23,720 nt of DNA from Victivallales bacterium (GTDB taxonomy: Bacteria > Verrucomicrobiota > Lentisphaeria > Oligosphaerales > Lenti-02), in assembly GCA_018648945.1 (NCBI GenBank), contig JABGQJ010000025.1, positions 1 to 23,720 of the forward strand, in the 5' to 3' direction. Positions 15,647 to 21,714 of this stretch are shown piece after piece. Under the pieces are notes generated by a model. It worked only from the letters and a program-made list of their open reading frames with translations, searched no databases and was not told the origin of the DNA. The translations under genes were made by a program, and so were the position numbers. The stretch's first letter is position 1, and each line of letters opens with the position of its first letter.

Positions 15647-17944
15647 ATGGATTCACTGCTGACCGCGAAAGCCAAGAGCGCCGCGTACGATCTGGGCGCC
15701 CACCTCGTCGGCGTAGGCAACATCGAGCGTTGGGAGAACTGCCCTCCCCTCATGAGCCCCGCTGGCATCATGCCCGAGGCCAAGAGCGTGCTGGTCTGTG
15801 CTCTGCACCACACCGACGGCATGATCGAGATGGGGGGCGAATACAATGCCCATGAGCAGGGCTCGTATTCGTACCAGATGCTCATGAACTACCATCTGAA
15901 CACCATCTCCTACACCATGGCCAAGTGGCTGGAGGACCATGGTTGGCGCGCCGTCCCCATCACCGCCAGCAATATCTGGCGATACCGCGAGTACAAGGAT
16001 TTGGAGGCTACCTTCGCCCCCGACATGTCCCACATCTACGCAGGCGTCGCTGCCGGCCTCACCGAGCTCGGCTGGAACGGCCTGTCCATGAGCCCCGAGT
16101 ATGGCCCCCGCAACCGGTTCGTCTCGATCATCACCGATGCTCCCCTGGTCCCCACGCCTCTCCTCCCCGGCAACACGCTCTGCGACCGCTGCGACATGTG
16201 CGTGAAGCACTGCCCCACGATGGCCTTCGAGAAGGAAGTGAAGGGCGAAGTGGCCCTGGAGATCGAGGGCAACAAGTACACCCGTTGCGACAAGAATCTC
16301 TGGCGCTGCGCCTGGGCTGAACACTTCGGCCTCAGTATCGATGCCGACATCCCAGAGGAAGTGAACGAGGACTCCATCCTGACCAGCGTCGCGGAGATCG
16401 GCCTCCGTGGCGGCACCATGGGCAGTTGCCTGAAATACTGCCTGCCCAAGGACAAGCGGACCTGGGACAAGGACTACTCGAGCGCGCCTATCCGCAAGAA
16501 GGACGTGGTCCCCACCTCACCCAAGCCTGAACGCCGCGTCCAGATGCAGATGGTCGCCGAAATGCTCGCCGATGGCGCGGACCGCGTGGTCGTGAAATCC
16601 CGCGCGGAGCTGGAAGCAGCTGGCGTCGAGGTCGGCGCCCTGCTCCCGGATGCCCGCAGCTTCATCCTGATCGGTACGCGCTATCCCGCCACACAGGAGA
16701 AGGAGACCACCGACCGCCAAGTGAACTGGGGCTTCACCGCAGTCTATGGGGTAAACAAGCGCGCCTTCTACGCCTCCCACATGCTGGAGAAGCTCGGCTA
16801 CAGCGCCGCGCCCTACCCCATGGGCGGGCTGTCCCAAGACCCCGGCAAGACCGCCCTCGCCAAGATAAAGGAGCTCTCCGTTCCCCTCCTGGGCGACGAT
16901 TGGGAAGGCTACGCAGGTTTTGTCCTCACCAGCGCCGAGCTTGAGACCGAGGAGCACACGGCCACCTATGCCCCCCTGCAGAGCACGGTCGATCCCACCG
17001 CTGCCGTCCATTTCATCGCCGAGGAACTGGGTGCGGACATGGTCGGCATCAGCTCCGTCAGGCGGCTGACCAAGATCGCCGACCAGATCCGGCCGCTCTT
17101 CGAGGGCGACATGATCCTCAATGCCCGCGAGACCGGCCAGCGCTGGCTCACGTCCTCTGCCGAAGTCACCCAGACCGAACGCGAGGTCCACGTTCCGGAG
17201 GAGCATCTCACCGGGGCCAAGTCCGTCATCGTTCTCGGCTTCCGCATCCCGCAGCAGAGCGTCGAAGCCATGGGCCGGGGACCGGCCGAAGCCATCGGTC
17301 CCTACGCCTTCGCCCAGCACGAAAGCCATCGCCAGCTCGACAACATTGGCTTGCGCATGATGAAAATCATGGCCGGCTGGGGTTGGAAGAGCACCGCCAC
17401 CTACGACCTCTGCGGCACCGGCTCCTGGGCCGCCAACCCCCGCGGCCCGCAACCCAACCTGTTCTGCAACCGCTTTGCCGCCGTCTGCGCCGGCATGGGC
17501 ACGCTCACCAAGGGCGGCTTCGTCAACACCGACGATTTCGGCCCCAACGTGCGCTTCCTGGCCATCGTGGTCGATACCGACCTCGAACAGGATGAGTTCG
17601 GCGACCTCAACGGCCTCCGCAGCGAGTGCAAGGGCTGCGAACGCTGCATCAAGGGCTGCACCGTCAGCGCCTTCCAGGACACCGCCGACCTCAATATCGG
17701 CGGCATGACCCTTGCTTTCAGCCCAGTGGAGCAAGTCCGTTGCGACTGGGCTCTGCGCTATGGTCTGATCCCCGAGGAGGGCGTCGCCCTCACCGGCTCC
17801 AAATCCAACGCCCCCATCCCCGACACCGTCACCGCCGACGCCTTGGCCGACGGCATGACCAAACAGGACCACATCCTCAAGATTCGGCCCTGTGTCGCGG
17901 AGATGTGCATGATGGCCTGCCCCTACGCCCGCAGTCAGGACTAA
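15647..17944 (+). CDS. Three-module QueG/reductive-dehalogenase-like iron-sulfur protein
   Basis: This 765-residue protein lacks a signal peptide and is predicted to be cytoplasmic. Module 1 (about 1-270) has the QueG/RdhA-like core, with YAGVAAGLTELGWNG and SPEYGPRNRFVSIITD, then C179-x2-C182-x2-C185-x3-C189-P and C214, C221, C261, C265. Module 3 (about 447-765) repeats it, with FAAVCAGMGTLTKGG and FGPNVRFLAIVVDTD, then C661, C664, C667, C671 and C699, C749, C754, C758. Each set of eight cysteines could hold two [4Fe-4S] clusters. The middle (about 296-446) resembles the first half of a module but has no cluster cysteines. Known relatives bind cobalamin and reduce epoxyqueuosine or organohalides; the reaction here is unknown. 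The ATG at 15647 has AAGAGG 7 bases upstream. An IclR gene precedes it and a strong hairpin follows. Confidence 0.8.
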   Translation: MDSLLTAKAKSAAYDLGAHLVGVGNIERWENCPPLMSPAGIMPEAKSVLVCALHHTDGMIEMGGEYNAHEQGSYSYQMLMNYHLNTISYTMAKWLEDHGWRAVPITASNIWRYREYKDLEATFAPDMSHIYAGVAAGLTELGWNGLSMSPEYGPRNRFVSIITDAPLVPTPLLPGNTLCDRCDMCVKHCPTMAFEKEVKGEVALEIEGNKYTRCDKNLWRCAWAEHFGLSIDADIPEEVNEDSILTSVAEIGLRGGTMGSCLKYCLPKDKRTWDKDYSSAPIRKKDVVPTSPKPERRVQMQMVAEMLADGADRVVVKSRAELEAAGVEVGALLPDARSFILIGTRYPATQEKETTDRQVNWGFTAVYGVNKRAFYASHMLEKLGYSAAPYPMGGLSQDPGKTALAKIKELSVPLLGDDWEGYAGFVLTSAELETEEHTATYAPLQSTVDPTAAVHFIAEELGADMVGISSVRRLTKIADQIRPLFEGDMILNARETGQRWLTSSAEVTQTEREVHVPEEHLTGAKSVIVLGFRIPQQSVEAMGRGPAEAIGPYAFAQHESHRQLDNIGLRMMKIMAGWGWKSTATYDLCGTGSWAANPRGPQPNLFCNRFAAVCAGMGTLTKGGFVNTDDFGPNVRFLAIVVDTDLEQDEFGDLNGLRSECKGCERCIKGCTVSAFQDTADLNIGGMTLAFSPVEQVRCDWALRYGLIPEEGVALTGSKSNAPIPDTVTADALADGMTKQDHILKIRPCVAEMCMMACPYARSQD

Positions 17945-17947
17945 CCG

Positions 17948-17990
17948 TCCGCGCCGTCCCCGCCGGGCAATCCGGCGGGGGCGGCGCGGA
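17948..17990 (+). terminator. Hairpin terminator after the iron-sulfur gene
   Basis: A 19-pair stem with a single G-T wobble and a 5-base loop (GCAAT) begins 4 bases after the stop codon. It is followed by ATTTCAGATT rather than a pure T run, so its strength rests mainly on the stem. Confidence 0.75.
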
Positions 17991-18104
17991 TTTCAGATTG
18001 CAGATTCCCGCGAGACCCCGGGACCGGCGTCCCAGACACGCCATGCCCCGCAGCGACGCCCCCCCTTGAGAACCCCGGAGGCCGGTGTGCTCCCAGCTTC
18101 GTTC

Positions 18105-18162
18105 GTAGTCCAGCCTTTAGGCTGCTCCTGGGGAACGAAGACCACGCTAAAGCGTGTACTAC
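18105..18162. repeat. Twin-hairpin palindromic repeat
   Basis: Outer GTAGT (18105-18109) and ACTAC (18158-18162) can pair. Inside are two small perfect hairpins: CAGCC-TTTA-GGCTG (18111-18124) and CACGC-TAAA-GCGTG (18143-18156). Their loops are complementary to each other. The layout resembles extragenic palindrome families in environmental bacteria. Confidence 0.7.
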
Positions 18163-18209
18163 AAACCGGATACCGATTCTGACAGACACTCACTCGTAGT
18201 GCAGGACAG

Positions 18210-18227
18210 GATCTGGGGGCCCAGATC
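18210..18227. terminator. Perfect short palindrome beyond argB
   Basis: GATCTGGG-GG-CCCAGATC is a perfect inverted repeat 27 bases downstream of the argB stop codon on the minus strand. No T-tract follows, so a factor-independent terminator role is only possible, not shown. Confidence 0.4.
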
Positions 18228-18253
18228 GGCGGTTCCAGATTCCGGCTCAGGAC

Positions 18254-19129
18254 TCAGACGGGGACGATCTGGGTGCCAATGCCGCGGTGGGTGAAGATCT
18301 CGAGCAGCAGGGAGTGCTGCAACCGCCCATCCACCAGATGGACCTTGCCCGTCCCCGCCTGCAGGGCGGCAACGGCGCTGCGCACCTTCGGGATCATGCC
18401 GCCCTGGATCACCTTCGCTTGGATCAGTGCCTCGACTTGGTCGGAGCGAATGGTGGAGATCAGCGATTCGTCATCCGCCTGATCACGCAGCAACCCAGGC
18501 ACATCACTGAGGAAAACCAGCTTCCGCGCCTTGAGCTGGGCCGCGATTTCGCAGGCCGCCATGTCGGCATTGATATTGTACACACGCCCGTCCGCGCCGG
18601 TGCCAAGGGGGGTAATCACCGGCACTTCCCCCCGGCCCAGCATCTGATTGAGCTGCTCGGTATCCACATTGACCACGCGGCCGACATTGCCCAGGTCCAG
18701 CTCCTTCCCCGTCTCGGCATCGGTCGTGGTGACCCGTTCGGCGCGCAGCACGTCCTTTCCCGAAACGGTGCTCGCCTTGCCGTTCAGCTCGGTCATCATG
18801 CCGACCAGCGATGCATTCACTTGCTTGTGCAGCACCTCGTCCACCACCTTGATCGTCCGGTCGCAGGTGTAGCGAAGACCGTTGATGAAACGGGTGGGAA
18901 TCCCTGCCTCCTTGAGTTTGGCGCTGATCGCCTTGCCCCCGCCATGGACGATCACCGGCTTCATCCCGGCGCATTCCATGAACACGATGTCGCGGATCAC
19001 GCCCCGCGTGCAGGCCACGTCCTCCATGGCCGAGCCCCCGAACTTCACCACGACCACACTGTTCCGGAACTCCTGAATGTAGGGCAACGCCTCGATCAGG
19101 ACTGCGGCTTTTTCTATCAGTTGTTCCAT
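18254..19129 (-). CDS. argB: Acetylglutamate kinase
   Basis: This 291-residue cytoplasmic enzyme phosphorylates N-acetyl-L-glutamate, the second step of arginine biosynthesis. Amino acid kinase motifs are in order: VVKFGGSAM (about residues 27-35), IVHGGGKAIS (about 59-68), NVDTEQLNQML, INADMAACEIA, FLSDVPGLL, then GGMIPKV and the C-terminal LLLEIFTHRGIGTQI. The length is normal. Enzymes of this length with an N-terminal helix (here LIEKAAVLIEALPYIQEF) are often feedback-inhibited by arginine, so that is plausible. The ATG at 19127-19129 has GGAG 8 bases upstream. It stands alone here; no other arginine gene is adjacent. Confidence 0.96.
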   Translation of the reverse strand: MEQLIEKAAVLIEALPYIQEFRNSVVVVKFGGSAMEDVACTRGVIRDIVFMECAGMKPVIVHGGGKAISAKLKEAGIPTRFINGLRYTCDRTIKVVDEVLHKQVNASLVGMMTELNGKASTVSGKDVLRAERVTTTDAETGKELDLGNVGRVVNVDTEQLNQMLGRGEVPVITPLGTGADGRVYNINADMAACEIAAQLKARKLVFLSDVPGLLRDQADDESLISTIRSDQVEALIQAKVIQGGMIPKVRSAVAALQAGTGKVHLVDGRLQHSLLLEIFTHRGIGTQIVPV

Positions 19130-19161
19130 TGGGGAATCTCCAGGTTGGTTCAGTAGCCTGC

Positions 19162-19167
19162 ACTATA
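19162..19167 (-). promoter_or_regulatory. Candidate -10 box of argB
   Basis: TATAGT on the minus strand, preceded directly by TG, lies about 33 bases upstream of the argB ATG. No good -35 sits at the expected distance, so this may depend on the -10 region. No arginine-repressor box is recognisable. Confidence 0.35.
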
Positions 19168-19310
19168 CAGCCGGTGCGGTGGGCACGCATCCCTCCCGGC
19201 GTATCACGCAATCCGCTGAGCTTCGCGGCCCGACCGCAGAGCGAGAGCGGATTCGGGCAGTATATTCCGCGACTGTCCCAACCTGTTCATCCACGTCTGC
19301 ACGGTCAACT

Positions 19311-20006
19311 ATGGCTCACCCCGACGATCTATGGTACGCGGCAAAGACGACCCGCGTCGTCTACTCGCCGCCTAAACTCCTCGAGACCTTCGGCGAGACC
19401 GTTGTGCGCTACTACGTGCTCAGCGAACTCCTCGACGAGGTCGGTGCCGTGCGCATTCGACAAGGGCACGTGATGGCGGGACGCCCACGCGTCATCACCC
19501 CGCGCTTCTTCATGAACCAGGCTCTCGTCAACTTCGGTGAGGAAGCCAGAAGCTATCTCGAGAACTTCATCTCCAGCCAGGAGAACCTGCGAATCATCGA
19601 GTATGGCCTGCAGTTCCGCAAGGAAGACCACAGCCAGGAGACGGTGCAGGGCAATATCGACGAGATCGCGGAACAGGTCACGGTCGATGCCAAGAAACTG
19701 ACCAACGACGTCGCGGGCGTGGTGATCGGAGTGGACGACCACTGGGAGGTCTCGCTGCTCCAGTTCGCCAGTGAGCTGGTCAAGCGCTCCACGCCCCACA
19801 ACGCCAAGCAGATGGCCGGGCGGGGATTGCTCGATCTGTCCTCCGGCACTCCCAATGCCGTCCGCGTCGAGATCGAGTCCGACTTCCATCAGGCGGAGAA
19901 CGACATCGACCGCCTCCGCACCCTCGGCGAGAAACTCCGTTCCTACGGCCTCTTCGACCAGTACGAAGACCGCTTCTTTGAACTCTACCGGCGCGCCAAA
20001 GGCTGA
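19311..20006 (+). CDS. Unrecognised protein upstream of the ClpX-like gene
   Basis: This 231-residue soluble protein has no signal, membrane segment or cysteine motif. The order is a mixed N-terminal part (LWYAAKTTRVVYSPPKLLETFGETVVRYYVLSEL, given here in outline), then VITPRFFMNQALVNFGEEARSYL, a central helix-rich part and a long C-terminal amphipathic helix. The frame opens at 19179, but the first 44 residues look non-coding. The ATG at 19311 starts the protein-like part, though without a Shine-Dalgarno. A TATATT box at 19261-19266 could be its -10. It precedes the ClpX-like gene by 25 bases, which suggests joint expression and a role as partner or adaptor; that is inference. Confidence 0.7.
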   Translation: MAHPDDLWYAAKTTRVVYSPPKLLETFGETVVRYYVLSELLDEVGAVRIRQGHVMAGRPRVITPRFFMNQALVNFGEEARSYLENFISSQENLRIIEYGLQFRKEDHSQETVQGNIDEIAEQVTVDAKKLTNDVAGVVIGVDDHWEVSLLQFASELVKRSTPHNAKQMAGRGLLDLSSGTPNAVRVEIESDFHQAENDIDRLRTLGEKLRSYGLFDQYEDRFFELYRRAKG

Positions 20007-20031
20007 CGCCACGGAAGGTTGAACCGCACGC

Positions 20032-21621
20032 ATGCCAGACAAACCCAACAGTGACGAGAAAGCCAAGGAACTGGAGAAGCAGCTCCGCGACATGCTCAGC
20101 AACGCCAACGTGAGCTTCGTCCCCAACTTGGGGACCCAGGGCGCGAAGCCGCTGCCGAAGCCAGTCCACGAGGAGGAGCAGGACGAGGAGGAGAACGAGG
20201 GGATCCAGCGCATCCGCGAGTTCAGCTTCCGCCCCCGCGAGATCCGCGACTACCTCGACCGTTTCGTGATCAGCCAGGGCGAAGCCAAGAAGGTGCTCTC
20301 CGTCGCCATCTGCGACCACTACAACCGAGTTCGCCAATGCCTGGAGAACCCATCCCTGGCCGAGGCGGAGTATGCCAAGCACAACGTCCTGCTGCTCGGC
20401 CCCACCGGCGTCGGCAAGACCTATCTCATGCGTTGCGCCGCCAAACTGATCGGTGTCCCCTTCATCAAGGCCGACGCCACCAAGTTCTCCGAAACCGGCT
20501 ACGTGGGCTACGATGTGGAGGACATTGTCCGCGATCTGGTCCGCGTCTCCGACGACGATCCGGACCTGGCGCAATACGGCATCGTCTACGTGGACGAGAT
20601 AGACAAACTCGCCGGACGTGCCAGCGAAGGTAGCCGGGACGTGTCGGGACGCGGCGTGCAGGTCAACCTCCTCAAACTGATGGAGGACACCGAAGTCAAA
20701 CTGGTCAGCCAGACCGACATGCTGGGCCAGATGCAGGCGATCTTTTCCATGCAGGCGGGTGGCGAGCCGCCCAAGCGCACCATGCGGACCGGCCACATCC
20801 TCTTCATCGTCAGCGGCGCCTTCGACAAGCTGACCGAACGGATCAAACGGCGCCTGGGTGAGCAGCAAATCGGCTTCGGCCAGACGAACGAGAGCCAGGA
20901 CGACGACAGCTACTACCTGAGCAAGGTCGAGACCCGGGATCTGGTCGAGTATGGCTTCGAGCCCGAGTTCGTGGGCCGGTTGCCGGTCCGCGTCGCCCTT
21001 CGCGAACTCAGCGTCGAGGATCTGGAAGCGATTCTGCTCGACGCCGAAGACAGTGTTCTGCGCCAGTACAAGAGCGACTTCGAGGGCTACGGCATCGAGC
21101 TGACCGTCCTTCCCGAAGCGATCCACGAGATCGCCGTTCAGGCCAATCTCGAGAAGACGGGCGCACGTGGTCTGATGACCGTCATGGAACGCCTCCTCCG
21201 GGAGTTCAAGTTCGAGCTTCCCTCCACCCGCATCCGCACGCTCGAGATCGACGCCGCCACCGTCGCCGACCCGGCCAAGGCCCTCCAGCGACTCCTCGCC
21301 GAGCAGGAGGACGAGCAGGACGAGATCCTGAGCGATGAGGTCGCGGCCTTCTGCCAGCGCTTCGCCGAGACCCATGGCCTCGCCATCCAGTTTGCCCCCG
21401 AAGCAGTCGCCGCCATCGTCCAGGCCAGCCGCGACTCCGGCACCACGGTCCGGGCGCTCTGCGAAGACCGCTTCCGGGACTATGAATTCGGCCTCAACTT
21501 GATCTCTCGCAGCACCGACAAGGAGACGTTCGTGCTGCCGATCGAGGCCTTTGAGGAACCCGACGCCTATCTCAGCCGCATGGTCACGGCCAGCTACGAC
21601 CACGATGGAAAGCCGGAGTAG
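20032..21621 (+). CDS. ClpX-like AAA+ unfoldase without zinc domain, with extended C-terminus
   Basis: This 529-residue ATPase has ClpX-type features. Walker A is GPTGVGKT (123-130), the pore loop GYVG (156-159), Walker B VYVDEID (185-191), the ClpX-style SRDVSGRGVQ, an IGF tripeptide at 280-282 as used for ClpP docking, the arginine finger EFVGRLP (R316) and sensor-2 GARGL (R379). The expected N-terminal zinc-binding domain is missing; residues 1-60 are charged, with an acidic EEEQDEEENE run. After the normal small lid (about 345-415) an acidic linker leads to a second lid-like copy (about 434-525; HGLAIQFAPEAV and R474 in TVRAL), absent from ClpX. The ATG at 20032 has GGAAGG 13 bases upstream. 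Substrates and partner protease are unknown. Confidence 0.88.
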   Translation: MPDKPNSDEKAKELEKQLRDMLSNANVSFVPNLGTQGAKPLPKPVHEEEQDEEENEGIQRIREFSFRPREIRDYLDRFVISQGEAKKVLSVAICDHYNRVRQCLENPSLAEAEYAKHNVLLLGPTGVGKTYLMRCAAKLIGVPFIKADATKFSETGYVGYDVEDIVRDLVRVSDDDPDLAQYGIVYVDEIDKLAGRASEGSRDVSGRGVQVNLLKLMEDTEVKLVSQTDMLGQMQAIFSMQAGGEPPKRTMRTGHILFIVSGAFDKLTERIKRRLGEQQIGFGQTNESQDDDSYYLSKVETRDLVEYGFEPEFVGRLPVRVALRELSVEDLEAILLDAEDSVLRQYKSDFEGYGIELTVLPEAIHEIAVQANLEKTGARGLMTVMERLLREFKFELPSTRIRTLEIDAATVADPAKALQRLLAEQEDEQDEILSDEVAAFCQRFAETHGLAIQFAPEAVAAIVQASRDSGTTVRALCEDRFRDYEFGLNLISRSTDKETFVLPIEAFEEPDAYLSRMVTASYDHDGKPE

Positions 21622-21640
21622 CCCCCGCGCCGCGAAGGTC

Positions 21641-21668
21641 TTGACTCTCCCTGCCCTCCCGGTATGCT
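21641..21668 (+). promoter_or_regulatory. Sigma70-type promoter candidate
   Basis: TTGACT at 21641-21646 and TATGCT at 21663-21668 are 16 bases apart. The predicted start lies about 40 bases before the ATG at 21715. The match is the best in the window. Confidence 0.6.
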
Positions 21669-21714
21669 TGGTGCAGCTGACCATTCTCCCAAGTTGCCAA
21701 CTACGGACCCCGCG

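Noticed and set aside
16517..17872. 451-codon minus-strand open frame
   Set aside because: Antisense to the iron-sulfur protein, whose cysteine motifs establish the plus frame.
19780..21684. 634-codon minus-strand open frame
   Set aside because: Antisense to the ClpX-like gene; composition is that of a GC-rich shadow frame.
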